Below, in pieces: positions 1-9,145 of a stretch of DNA of 64,000 nucleotides (position 1 is the first letter of the stretch; every line of letters begins with the position of its first letter). The translations under genes were made by a program, and so were the position numbers. Source of the DNA: UBA1845 sp002338715 (GTDB taxonomy: Bacteria > Planctomycetota > Phycisphaerae > UBA1845); assembly GCA_035344155.1 (NCBI GenBank), contig DAORAL010000004.1:62001-126000 (forward strand), in the 5' to 3' direction. The notes beneath the pieces are model-generated. The model did no database searches. It was given only the letters and a program-made list of their open reading frames with translations, and was not told where the DNA came from.

Positions 1-274
1 CTGGGTTTTGTTTCCGAATAGTGCTGTGACATCTTGAGCAGCGCGAAGCGACGATCGAATCGGTCCGGGGGGAGCGGTTCGATTCGTCTGCGCTGACTTG
101 GCAATTTCAATCCGCCCGATCTTGCTTGCTCGGTCGACTCCATTTTTTTTGAGAAAATTGTGTGACACGTATCCTGTGTTGTTTGCGCCACGTGGTTTTG
201 GGAGATGAACAACACGCGAGGGCCGCCCGTTTGACGTGCAAACAGCGGCGGCGCCCGCATATGGATCCGCCGCC

Positions 275-3200
275 ATGTCACCACGTGTCCAGAAGGTGCT
301 AGTGTTTGCCGTTTTTTGTGCTATCCACACGGCCCATGCCGAAAAGCCAGACGATGTTGCAGGAGTAATTTCACCAAAAACCGGGCTGACGTCGGACGAA
401 ATCCTGAAACTGACGGCCGAAGATGTCGAGTCGCTCGACGGGTTGATCGCGCCCGCGAAGCGTGATCGGGCGAAATGCCTGAGTGGCGCCCTGCGCGAGT
501 TGGCGGTTAAGGCTGAACGGTCCCCAGTGCCAATTGATGCTTCCAAAGAGCTTTTGAGCGGGCATTCGCGATATGGCAAGGTTTTTCAGGTGGATCGTGG
601 TGCGCCGATCGTTGACATCACGGTGACTGGAGATGTCGACGCCATTGCGGCGCGCATTGCGAATATCGATGGCGTTACCGTGACTGGTGTGGCGAAGACC
701 GAGGCATATGGTTTGATTTCGGCCCGGATACCAGCCGCTCGCCTTGTCGACGTTTCGCAGATTGTTGGTATCCGTTCGATGCACGGCAGTTCTGCGTCGA
801 AGGGCCAGGTCCCTGACGAACACGATGCCGAACAAATCCACGGTTTCGAGCGACGTGAACACGACGAGCGCCGACTGCCTCAGCCACCTCAGGAAGATGC
901 ACGCCAACACGGTGAAGGCGCGCAGGCGCAAGACGATCAGACACCCGTCGTGCAAGGGGCAATCCCGGCATTTCAAGGGGCGGCCAACAACCAGGCTGTT
1001 CAGGGTTTGCGTCTCAATCAGGCGCGACTGGTGTTTCCGGCGCTGGACGGTACCGGCATTGACATCGGCGGGATTTCAGACACGGTCAATATGGTTGACA
1101 GCGTTCTGGACAATAACTGTGGCGGAGGCAACTGCGTCGGTCTCGACGAATCGCAGGCGACCGGTGACCTTCCGCCCGACGGGCAGATCCTCGTTTTGCA
1201 GGATGGCCCATTCGGCGCAGACGAAGGGCGGGCAATGCTCGAACATATCTACGATCTTGCGCCGGGTGCGAACCGTTTGGGATTTGCGACAGCCTTTGGC
1301 GGTGAAGCCAACTTTGCCAACAACATCACCGACCTCGCCAACAATGGCATGGATGTTGTCGTTGACGACGTACTCTACTTTGCTGAGCCGATGTTTCAGG
1401 ACGGCGTGATTGCCCAGTCGGTCAACAATTTCATCAACAGCGGTCGCGTCTATCTTTCGATCAACCACAACTATGCAAACCTCTCGTACGAGAGCCTCTG
1501 GAGCAGTTCTGACGGGGACGATTATCACGACTTTTCTGCCGGCGACGAAGTGCAGCAGATCACACTTGCGCCCGGGATGGCGCTGACGATGGGGCTTCAG
1601 TGGTCTCAGCCGTGGGGGGCTGCGACGACCGATTTGCAGATCGAGCTTTGGGATTCCACGGTTACGACGCTGCTTGCGAATTCGAGTGAGGCAAACGTTG
1701 GAGGAAATCCATTTGATCGGCTCGATTTTACCAACATAACCTTGAACCCCATTAACGTGAATGTCGCTGTGCGGCGCAATTCAGGTTCAATTGCCGGGCT
1801 TACGTTCAAATATATTTTCTACGACAACGGTGCGAGCCGCGTGACCATCAACGAGTATGCTGGCAACGCAACCGGTACGCTGACCCCGCACGCGGGAACC
1901 CAACAATCGATTTCGATTGGGGCAGTTCCTTTCTGGAACACCGGTCAAGCCGAATCGTTTAGCGGCATTGGTCCGCATCGTCGGTTCTTTACGGCTGGCG
2001 GTTCACCTTCACCCGCAACGCTGACCAAGCCGGACTTCATCTCGATCGACAACTGCAACACCACGTTCTTTGGAAACGATGTCCCGCAGGATCTGGACCT
2101 GCTTCCGAACTTCGCAGGCACGTCGGCGGCGGCTCCGAACACAGCCGCGATCTGCGCGCTCATGCTGCAGGCAGCCGGCGGACCCGGTTCACTCACACAG
2201 CAGCAGATTCACGATATTTTAAGGATAACATCGGTCGATCTTGGGCCGGCTGGTCATGACTTCACCTACGGTCACGGGCGCGTCGACGCGCTCGGCGCCA
2301 TTGCGGCTGCCTCCGGACCGTCCTTCAGCGAGTACACGCTATATCCAAATCAGTTTGGCGACGCGTCGGTATCGTTGTCAATCGACTCGGTTATCGATAC
2401 GGACACGATCGAGTTTGCATCCGATGATCTTGGAACGACGACGGTCAGCGTCACGGAATTCAACAGCCTCGATCCGATGTTATTGGTTTTTAACGATCAA
2501 CCCAATCTCGTTGCGGCTGACTACAACGGTGGGTTTGACATAGACGATGCGCTGGTTTCATTTGATCTCGACTTCTGGGATGTGCATACCGCGAAAGTCC
2601 TGTCGGAAAACAACTTCGCACCGCCAGGAAACTATACGATTTCGGTCGATGCGCCCGATCAGTTCGTGGGTTTTGTGACGATCGCTTCAGACCTGACCGG
2701 TTCCACCGCGTCGACCATTCAGGCCCCTGGCGACCTCGACTTCTTCAGGATCACTGCCCCCTTCAATCTTCCGCCCAACATGAGTCGCCTTGAATTGACG
2801 AGCATTCCCGTCGGATTCGACGGAATCCTTATCGCCTATGATGCTTCTGGAACACGCTTGGCCGTGGGTGATGGCATCGGCAGCGGATTGGCCGACAGCT
2901 TGTCGCTTTCGGGTGTCGGAGCCGGTGATGAGATCATCGTTTTGGTCTGCGCGTGGTCGTATTCGGGAACCGGATCTTATACGCTCGATGCAACCTTCAA
3001 ACCGCGCAACGATGATTGCGCGAACCCCATTGGTGTGGGCGACGGCAGCGTCGACTTTGGCAACCTGAATGCGACAAACGATGGACCGAATGAGTTCTTA
3101 ACGTGCGGCGCAACCATCGGCGCTGACATCTGGTACTGCTATACAGCCAGTTGCAACGGAAACCTGACCGCAAGCACGTGTGGTTCAAGTCTGGACACGG

Positions 3201-5134
3201 TGGTTGCAGTCTACAACAACTGCGCATGCCCGATCGGTGCAAACGCCATCGCTTGCAACAACGACGCATGCGGGGCGCAGTCTGACGTGACCATTGGCGT
3301 TGTCGCCGGTCAGCAATACATGATTCGCGTCGGCGGTGCGTCATCGGCGACGAATGGCGGAACGCTTACACTGAGCTGCACGCCAACCGGAGCATGCTGT
3401 GATGGCGTGAGTTGTTCGATTGAGACCGAAGCGGATTGTTTGTTCGTTGGCGGTACCTATCAGGGTGACGACACCATCTGCGAAAGCAACACCTGCACGG
3501 CCATGGGAGCGTGCCCGGGTCTGGGCAACTGTTTTGTGGACAATGGTTCGGTCGGCTGCAATGACGGTGCATGCTGCAATCAAGTGTGCAACGTCGATCC
3601 GTATTGTTGCTCGGTCGAATGGGACGATGTTTGCGCGACGAAAGCGGTCGCGTACTGCACCGACTGCAATTCAAACGGTATCCCCGATTTTGTGGACTTG
3701 CAGGAATTGATCGAGACCGATTGCAACGGCAACGGCGTGCCGGACAAGTGTGACATTGTCGACCGCGTGTCTGAAGACTGCAACGGAAACGACCGTCCCG
3801 ACGAATGCGACATTCAATCAGGATTGCGCCCGGGGTCGCTCGTACTTTTCGGTTGCGATGAAAACGGCGGGGCGACGGTATTCGATTCGAGCGGAAACGG
3901 AAATGACGGGGTATTCGCCGGCGCAGGTTGGTCCAATCAAACACCGTTTGCAGAACCCGGCAACTACAGCCTTAGCTTCAACCACGAATTGGACGCCGTG
4001 ACCATCGCCGCGCCCCCCGGAAGTCCGCTGGATGTTTTCGACAAGCTGACACTCGAGGCACACATTCTGCCGCTGGACACATCGTCACTGCACTATGTTC
4101 TCTGGGCGGATGATGGTCCATTCAGCCTGCTCATTCGCAACGATGCAATTGAGTTCGGGTTGAATCATCAGACGGTGATTGTCCATCCGTTCAGAGCGGC
4201 CGGTATCTGGACGCACGTCGCCGCGGTGTACGACGGCACCGTCGCGAGGTTGTACCTCAACGGTCCTGAAGTGGCGTCGCATTCGATCGTGCTCGGGCCT
4301 ATTGGTCCCGTCGAGTCGCGTGACATCATCCGAATTGGCAACGACGAGACTGCCGATTTCGCCGGCTTTAATCGCGATTTTGGCGGACTCATCGATCAGG
4401 TGCGGATTGTATCGGGTGCGTTGACGCCGGCTGAGGTTCTTTACGACGCAACCCACACGCTTCGTCCGGGTTCGAGCAGCGATTGCAACGCCAACGAAAT
4501 TCCTGATGAGTGCGAAGTGGACAGCGATGGCGACGGTGTCATCGACGTATGCGATCCGTGCCCGGCTGACAATCCCGATGACAGTGACGCGGACACGGTC
4601 TGCGATTCCGACGACATTTGCCCGGGGTTCGACGACGCCATCGACCCGGATGGCGATGAAACGCCCACAGGATGTGATGCCTGTCCGTTCGACAATCCCA
4701 ATGACAGCGACGGTGATGGCGTCTGCGAAGGCGTTGACATATGCCCCGGATTTGATGATGGACTTGATGAGGACGGTGACGGTGTGCCGGACGGGTGCGA
4801 CTTGTGTCCCGGTTTCGATGACGCCAACGACAGCGATGGCGACGGTGCGCCCGATGACTGCGACGTTTGCGATGGATTCGATGATAACGCGGATGCGGAC
4901 AATGACATGATTCCGGACGCCTGCGACCGATGCGGTGATTTTGATGGCGATCAACTGATCACCAACGCAGACTACGCATTTATGCCCGACTGCATGAGTG
5001 GGCCGGCGACTTTACCGACGCCGCAGCTTCCATTGACGCCCGATCGGTGTCGTGCCGCGTTTGATTGTGACCTGGATGGAGACATCGACCTGATCGACTT
5101 CATTGAAATCCAGGCGACATTTGGTGGGCCATAA
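275..5134 (+). CDS. Subtilase-like (S8) multidomain surface protein with dockerin-like C-terminus
   Basis: Exported protein of 1,619 residues, counted from ATG 275, which gives a clean signal peptide (MSPRVQKVLVFAV...AHA). An in-frame GTG at 236 only adds a non-hydrophobic leader. The peptidase region spans about residues 250-650: a GISD segment (Asp ~269), a DEGRAM segment (~316-321) and GTSAAAP with the presumed nucleophile Ser ~617. The usual HGT motif is not visible, so activity is uncertain. Next come a pre-peptidase-like beta region, a Cys-rich GACC module, WDDVC-type Cys motifs, DCNxNGxPDxCD repeats, a LamG-like domain (~1200-1400), thrombospondin-3-like Asp repeats, and a terminal dockerin-like pair of Asp loops (FDGDQLI; DLDGDIDLIDF). 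It probably acts outside the cell or on the surface. Planctomycete giants of this style are common; the substrate is unknown. The family assignment is good, the enzymatic role is not proven. Confidence 0.85.
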   Translation: MSPRVQKVLVFAVFCAIHTAHAEKPDDVAGVISPKTGLTSDEILKLTAEDVESLDGLIAPAKRDRAKCLSGALRELAVKAERSPVPIDASKELLSGHSRYGKVFQVDRGAPIVDITVTGDVDAIAARIANIDGVTVTGVAKTEAYGLISARIPAARLVDVSQIVGIRSMHGSSASKGQVPDEHDAEQIHGFERREHDERRLPQPPQEDARQHGEGAQAQDDQTPVVQGAIPAFQGAANNQAVQGLRLNQARLVFPALDGTGIDIGGISDTVNMVDSVLDNNCGGGNCVGLDESQATGDLPPDGQILVLQDGPFGADEGRAMLEHIYDLAPGANRLGFATAFGGEANFANNITDLANNGMDVVVDDVLYFAEPMFQDGVIAQSVNNFINSGRVYLSINHNYANLSYESLWSSSDGDDYHDFSAGDEVQQITLAPGMALTMGLQWSQPWGAATTDLQIELWDSTVTTLLANSSEANVGGNPFDRLDFTNITLNPINVNVAVRRNSGSIAGLTFKYIFYDNGASRVTINEYAGNATGTLTPHAGTQQSISIGAVPFWNTGQAESFSGIGPHRRFFTAGGSPSPATLTKPDFISIDNCNTTFFGNDVPQDLDLLPNFAGTSAAAPNTAAICALMLQAAGGPGSLTQQQIHDILRITSVDLGPAGHDFTYGHGRVDALGAIAAASGPSFSEYTLYPNQFGDASVSLSIDSVIDTDTIEFASDDLGTTTVSVTEFNSLDPMLLVFNDQPNLVAADYNGGFDIDDALVSFDLDFWDVHTAKVLSENNFAPPGNYTISVDAPDQFVGFVTIASDLTGSTASTIQAPGDLDFFRITAPFNLPPNMSRLELTSIPVGFDGILIAYDASGTRLAVGDGIGSGLADSLSLSGVGAGDEIIVLVCAWSYSGTGSYTLDATFKPRNDDCANPIGVGDGSVDFGNLNATNDGPNEFLTCGATIGADIWYCYTASCNGNLTASTCGSSLDTVVAVYNNCACPIGANAIACNNDACGAQSDVTIGVVAGQQYMIRVGGASSATNGGTLTLSCTPTGACCDGVSCSIETEADCLFVGGTYQGDDTICESNTCTAMGACPGLGNCFVDNGSVGCNDGACCNQVCNVDPYCCSVEWDDVCATKAVAYCTDCNSNGIPDFVDLQELIETDCNGNGVPDKCDIVDRVSEDCNGNDRPDECDIQSGLRPGSLVLFGCDENGGATVFDSSGNGNDGVFAGAGWSNQTPFAEPGNYSLSFNHELDAVTIAAPPGSPLDVFDKLTLEAHILPLDTSSLHYVLWADDGPFSLLIRNDAIEFGLNHQTVIVHPFRAAGIWTHVAAVYDGTVARLYLNGPEVASHSIVLGPIGPVESRDIIRIGNDETADFAGFNRDFGGLIDQVRIVSGALTPAEVLYDATHTLRPGSSSDCNANEIPDECEVDSDGDGVIDVCDPCPADNPDDSDADTVCDSDDICPGFDDAIDPDGDETPTGCDACPFDNPNDSDGDGVCEGVDICPGFDDGLDEDGDGVPDGCDLCPGFDDANDSDGDGAPDDCDVCDGFDDNADADNDMIPDACDRCGDFDGDQLITNADYAFMPDCMSGPATLPTPQLPLTPDRCRAAFDCDLDGDIDLIDFIEIQATFGGP

Positions 5135-5221
5135 CAAGGTCATCAACCATGGCGTGCGTTCCGGTCGGCGCCCTGAGTTCCGGCTGGGGCGCGATGGGGC
5201 GGTTGCGACGCGGGGAATGTT

Positions 5222-5272
5222 CGCGAGAATACAGTTGCGTGCGTTGGGTCGGACGCGCACGCAATTCTCGCG
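5222..5272. repeat. Imperfect inverted repeat downstream of the subtilase gene
   Basis: CGCGAGAAT (5222-5230) pairs with ATTCTCGCG (5264-5272). Inside it, TTGCGTGCG (5235-5243) pairs with CGCACGCAA (5256-5264). It lies about 90 bases after the subtilase stop codon. There is no T-run, so it may be a factor-dependent terminator or an mRNA 3' end structure. Confidence 0.4.
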
Positions 5273-5346
5273 GCCAATCGATGGGCTCGCGAACGACCGA
5301 TGCCTGTGAGCGGTGTCAGCCTGGGCCGCGAAGATGATCCGAGCGA

Positions 5347-5865
5347 TTGCCAATTGAACCATCAAAACGAACATCGGACGAAGCGCCGACAAACGCGACA
5401 AAAACACTCCTCGCCATCGATCTCGGGCTCAGGACCGGAATGGCGTTGTTTGATGATGCCGCACATTTGCTTTGGTATCGTTCGCACCATTATGCGAACA
5501 ATGCCGCACTTCGCCGGAGCGCCCATCGAACCCTGCGAGAGATCGAGAACCTCGCGGTACTGTACATCGAAGGGGGCGGCGCACTTTGCGATATCTGGGT
5601 TCGGGAAGCGAACAAACTAGAAGTCCACGTGCGAAATATCGGCGCTGAGACTTGGCGCAGTGACCTGTTGTATTCGCGGGACCAACGAAGCGGCAAGCAG
5701 GCAAAACGCAAAGCCGAAGACATGGCCCGCCGGGTGATTGAATGGTCCGACGCGCCACGTCCGACTTCACTTCGACACGACACGTCCGAAGCGATTCTGG
5801 TTGGATTGTGGGGGCTACTCGACACCGGTTGGCTGAAGGCAATCCCGCGCGAGTTAATCGGGTAA
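5347..5865 (+). CDS. RuvC-like RNase H-fold nuclease (putative)
   Basis: Protein of 172 residues; TTG 5347 is the first possible start after an in-frame stop. Three elements match the RuvC/RNase H-fold nuclease pattern: an N-terminal strand with the first acidic residue (AIDLGLRTG), a central acidic residue after a strand (YIEGG), and a C-terminal helix HDTSEAILVGLWG resembling the RuvC HDxADA motif. A Lys/Arg patch (KQAKRKAEDMARR) precedes the last motif, as in DNA-junction nucleases. It is not canonical RuvC: the length is similar but the motifs diverge. It stands alone between the subtilase gene and the lipid operon, so context gives no function. Bacterial homologues are usually annotated as hypothetical. 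The fold call is an inference from motifs. Confidence 0.6.
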   Translation: MPIEPSKRTSDEAPTNATKTLLAIDLGLRTGMALFDDAAHLLWYRSHHYANNAALRRSAHRTLREIENLAVLYIEGGGALCDIWVREANKLEVHVRNIGAETWRSDLLYSRDQRSGKQAKRKAEDMARRVIEWSDAPRPTSLRHDTSEAILVGLWGLLDTGWLKAIPRELIG

Positions 5866-6153
5866 CTTCGAACATCGCAGCGAATCCAGCGTCTTCGGGA
5901 TTGGATCAGATCCCGGTATTCGGCGGGCCAGGGCTTGCGTGCAGGCATGTCAGGCATCTCGGTCGGAAAAAGCACAAGCCCTTAGAATTCAGAAGTTCTT
6001 GAATCCAATTCCGATTGTCCATCGAAATCCATGGGTAGTGGCGCAAGGGGTGCGCCCGCCTGCGACAACCGGCTGTGATAAGCTCGGGAAACTGGCACAT
6101 TTCGTGCACCGCCCGATCGGCGGTTTCACTTGCCTTAAACCTTTGGTGATTCG

Positions 6154-7122
6154 ATGGTTACGACCCTGCAATTCATTCTGAGCCTATTGGGGCCTTCGCC
6201 AGTTCTCGAGCAGTATTCAGAGAAGCGGACCCAGCAGTCGCAGTTGGCATGCTGGTTTCCGTATGTATTCCTGCACGTCGGTTGCTTGGGAATCATCTGG
6301 GTCGGATGGAGTTGGATCGCCGTCGCGGTGGCGGTGGCGCTCTACTTTGTCCGCATGTTTGCGGTGACGGCTTTCTACCACCGCTATTTCTCGCACCGAA
6401 CCTTTAAGACGTCGCGGTTTTGTCAATTCTTATTCGGAGTCTGGGCCAATTCAGCCGCCCAGCGCGGACCGATCTGGTGGGCTTGTCAGCATCGTCACCA
6501 TCATCGTCATTCGGACGACGAGTGCGACGCCCACTCGCCGCATCAACACGGGTTCTATTGGAGCCACATTGGCTGGCTGACGGCACCGGACAATCTTGTA
6601 ATCCACGCGCGGCGCGTTCCCGATCTGCTGTCATTCCCGGAGCTGAGATTTCTGGATCGTTTCAGCGTCCTGGTGCCAATGGTGCTTGCAGCCGCGCTGT
6701 TTGGGTTCGGACATCTTCTTGAACATGCTGCACCCAGTCTGGGCACGAGCGGTTGGCAGATGGTCGTTTGGGGTTTCTTTGTATCGACAGTCGTGCTGTT
6801 CCACGCGACGTGCACGATCAATTCGCTTGCCCATCTTCTCGGATCAAGAAGGTTCAAGACTTCGGACGGCAGTCGAAACAGTTTGATGCTGGCAATACTG
6901 ACACTCGGTGAGGGTTGGCACAACAACCACCATCGGTATCCAGGCACGGTGAGGCAGGGCTTCTACCGGTGGGAAATTGACCCGACATACCTGGGTCTGC
7001 GGTTCATGGAATGGCTTGGCTTGATCTGGGAACTCAACCCTGTGCCTGCACGAGTTCTTGCGGAGGGAGAACAAGGTGTCCACGGAGAACTGCCGGAGTG
7101 CAAACCATGCGAATCGCCGTAG
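6154..7122 (+). CDS. Acyl-lipid / acyl-CoA delta-9-type fatty acid desaturase
   Basis: Integral membrane di-iron desaturase of 322 residues, a normal length for the family. The three histidine boxes are all present: HRYFSH, HRHHH and HNNHH. Hydrophobic segments surround them (about residues 38-70 and 170-220). By family knowledge it introduces a cis double bond into a saturated acyl chain at the cytoplasmic membrane. It is the first gene of a dense operon: its end overlaps the next gene by 16 bases. The unsaturated product is the natural substrate for the two cyclopropane-synthase-type methyltransferases encoded downstream, so a joint lipid pathway is likely. ATG 6154 is chosen because it is followed directly by the family-like N-terminus. 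No clear promoter was seen upstream. Confidence 0.9.
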   Translation: MVTTLQFILSLLGPSPVLEQYSEKRTQQSQLACWFPYVFLHVGCLGIIWVGWSWIAVAVAVALYFVRMFAVTAFYHRYFSHRTFKTSRFCQFLFGVWANSAAQRGPIWWACQHRHHHRHSDDECDAHSPHQHGFYWSHIGWLTAPDNLVIHARRVPDLLSFPELRFLDRFSVLVPMVLAAALFGFGHLLEHAAPSLGTSGWQMVVWGFFVSTVVLFHATCTINSLAHLLGSRRFKTSDGSRNSLMLAILTLGEGWHNNHHRYPGTVRQGFYRWEIDPTYLGLRFMEWLGLIWELNPVPARVLAEGEQGVHGELPECKPCESP

Positions 7123-8351
7123 TTGGTACGGGCATTTCGGGTCTTGTTGCAGCGTATTTGCTGAATGACGATCATGATCTGACGGTCTTCGAAGCAAATG
7201 ACTATGTCGGTGGACACACGCACACGATCACCGTGGACGACCCGACCGGTCCGACCAATGTCGATACGGGCTTCATCGTCTACAACGAAAGGACCTATCC
7301 AAACTTCTGCAAATTGCTGGCGCGTCTTGGTGTTGAAACTCAACTGAGCAGTATGAGCTTCAGCGTCCGTGATGACGCGGCTGACATTGAATACAAGGGT
7401 GACAATCTCAATGCGCTCTTTGCCCAACGCAGCAACCTGCTTCGCTGGGGCCACTACCGAATGCTTCTGGAGATTCTGCGCTTCTACAGGCAATCGCGAC
7501 GCCTCCTCGCCGAGCCGGCTGAAAAACTGACGATGGGCAGCTATCTGCGACAACAGCGATACTCAACCGAGTTCATCGAGCGGCATCTCATCCCGATGGG
7601 GGCTGCAATCTGGTCTGCCGACCCGGAGCAGTTCTACGATTTTCCGGCTGTCTACTTCGTTCGGTTCTGCCACAACCACGGGATGCTGAACATTCTCAAT
7701 CGCCCACAATGGCGGGTGATTCGTGGAGGTTCCGTTCAATACGTTCGCAAGATGACCTTGCCATTTCGCTCGAAGATTCGAACAAGTACGCCCGTTTCGG
7801 TCATCAGACGACACGAGGATTCCGTGGAGATCATCACTGATCGGTTCGGATCGGAGCACTTCGATCATGTGATAATCGCAACACACAGCGATCAGGCGCT
7901 GCGCATGCTCGCCGACCCAACCCGTGCGGAAAGTGACGTGCTCGGGACCATGCGCTACCAGCGGAACGACGTTTCACTTCATCACGACACCTCGCGGTTG
8001 CCGAAACGTCGCAAAGCGTGGTCAAGCTGGAATTACCACATCCCGAAACAGCGTCAATCGTCGGCCGTCGTCACCTACAACATGAATGAACTTCAGTCAC
8101 TACGCACAGAGCGGACGTATTGCGTGACTCTGAATTCGACTGACTGTATCGATCCGAACCAATGCATTCGCGATCTTCGCTACGATCATCCCGTATACAC
8201 AACCGCAAGTGTCGTGTCGCAGCGGCGCCACGCCGAAATAAGCGGGGAGAATCGCACGCACTACTGCGGTGCATACTGGGGATATGGTTTTCATGAAGAC
8301 GGCGTCAACAGCGCGTTGGCGGTCTGCAAGCATTTTGGCAAGGAACTCTGA
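7107..8351 (+). CDS. FAD-dependent amine-oxidase-family oxidoreductase
   Basis: Protein of 414 residues starting MRIAVVGTGISGLVAAYLL, a Rossmann GxGxxG dinucleotide-binding motif at the very N-terminus, which fixes the start at ATG 7107. The N-terminal FAD motif, a mid-chain substrate region (YFVRFCHNHGML) and a C-terminal GYGFHEDG segment are typical of the NAD(P)-binding amine-oxidase-like proteins that accompany DUF1365 and cyclopropane-fatty-acid synthase genes in many proteobacteria. The substrate is probably a fatty acyl chain or a methylated fatty acid rather than an amine; related clusters have been linked to methylated and furan fatty acids (stated from memory). It overlaps the desaturase gene by 16 bases and is followed by DUF1365 after 2 bases, so it is surely co-transcribed. 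Confidence 0.85.
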   Translation: MRIAVVGTGISGLVAAYLLNDDHDLTVFEANDYVGGHTHTITVDDPTGPTNVDTGFIVYNERTYPNFCKLLARLGVETQLSSMSFSVRDDAADIEYKGDNLNALFAQRSNLLRWGHYRMLLEILRFYRQSRRLLAEPAEKLTMGSYLRQQRYSTEFIERHLIPMGAAIWSADPEQFYDFPAVYFVRFCHNHGMLNILNRPQWRVIRGGSVQYVRKMTLPFRSKIRTSTPVSVIRRHEDSVEIITDRFGSEHFDHVIIATHSDQALRMLADPTRAESDVLGTMRYQRNDVSLHHDTSRLPKRRKAWSSWNYHIPKQRQSSAVVTYNMNELQSLRTERTYCVTLNSTDCIDPNQCIRDLRYDHPVYTTASVVSQRRHAEISGENRTHYCGAYWGYGFHEDGVNSALAVCKHFGKEL

Positions 8352-8353
8352 CC

Positions 8354-9145
8354 ATGCACAGTGCGATTTATGAAGGTCGAGTCAACCACCGGCGCCGTGA
8401 GCCTGTTGTTCATGAGTTCGAGTATTCGCTGTTCATGATGTATCTCGATTTGGATGAACTTCCCACCCTCTTTGAAAATTCGAGGTTGTGGTCAAATGAC
8501 GGGTGGGGGCTGGCCCGCTTCCGGAGGCGAGATCACCTGAAGGGTTACGCGCAGCCCGGAGAGGATTTGCGCCAATCCGTGCGCGATCTGGTTGCAACGC
8601 AGTCGGGGGTGACACCATCCGGGCCCATTCGATTGCTGACACACCTTGAGTACTTCGGGTATCGATTCAACCCGGTGAGCTTTTATTTCTGCTTTGATGC
8701 AAATGACGAGCATGTTGATGCGATTGTCGTCGAGATCAACAACACACCCTGGGGAGAGCAGCACTGCTACGTTCATTCGGCGTTTGACCTGGACAATCGC
8801 GAGCGAGCACTGCGTTTTGAGTTCGTGAAGGAGTTTCACATATCGCCATTCATGGCCATGGACATGGAGTACGTTTGGACTTTCTCAACGCAAGCCAATC
8901 GTTTTGACATTGTGATGGACACGCAGCAGGGCGGCAGAACGTTCTTGAAGACAAGCATGAATCTGCATCGCCGGGAGATTTCAGGCTCAGCCCTTAATCG
9001 GGTGCTGCTTCGCTATCCAATGATGACGATTCGCGTGCTGCTGGCGATTTACTGGCAGGCATTGCGACTTCGGCTGAAAGGCTGTCCGCGATACACGCAC
9101 CCCGCGACGCTTGCCCGACAAAAGAGCGGAGCCAAGACATGCTGA
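8354..9145 (+). CDS. DUF1365 family protein
   Basis: Protein of 263 residues with the DUF1365 pattern: N-terminal IYEGRVNHRR, then LDLDELP, the conserved NPVSFYFCFD segment, a VVEINNTPWGE region and a KEFHISPFM motif. The family has no firmly proven reaction. It is almost always encoded beside an FAD amine oxidase and a CFA-type methyltransferase, which implies a role in phospholipid acyl-chain modification. The start ATG lies 2 bases after the previous stop, and the end overlaps the CFA synthase start by 7 bases. Such spacing argues for translational coupling. No signal peptide or strong membrane segment is visible, so the protein is probably cytoplasmic or peripheral. Confidence 0.9.
   Translation: MHSAIYEGRVNHRRREPVVHEFEYSLFMMYLDLDELPTLFENSRLWSNDGWGLARFRRRDHLKGYAQPGEDLRQSVRDLVATQSGVTPSGPIRLLTHLEYFGYRFNPVSFYFCFDANDEHVDAIVVEINNTPWGEQHCYVHSAFDLDNRERALRFEFVKEFHISPFMAMDMEYVWTFSTQANRFDIVMDTQQGGRTFLKTSMNLHRREISGSALNRVLLRYPMMTIRVLLAIYWQALRLRLKGCPRYTHPATLARQKSGAKTC

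Noticed and set aside
1..274. Promoter in the first 270 bases
   Set aside because: A TTGAGA and a TATCCT occur, but spacing is about 15 bases and the match is poor.
4085..4954. Minus-strand open frame of 289 codons within the subtilase gene
   Set aside because: Antisense of the thrombospondin-like Asp repeats; Ile/Val-rich with no signal, motif or ribosome site.
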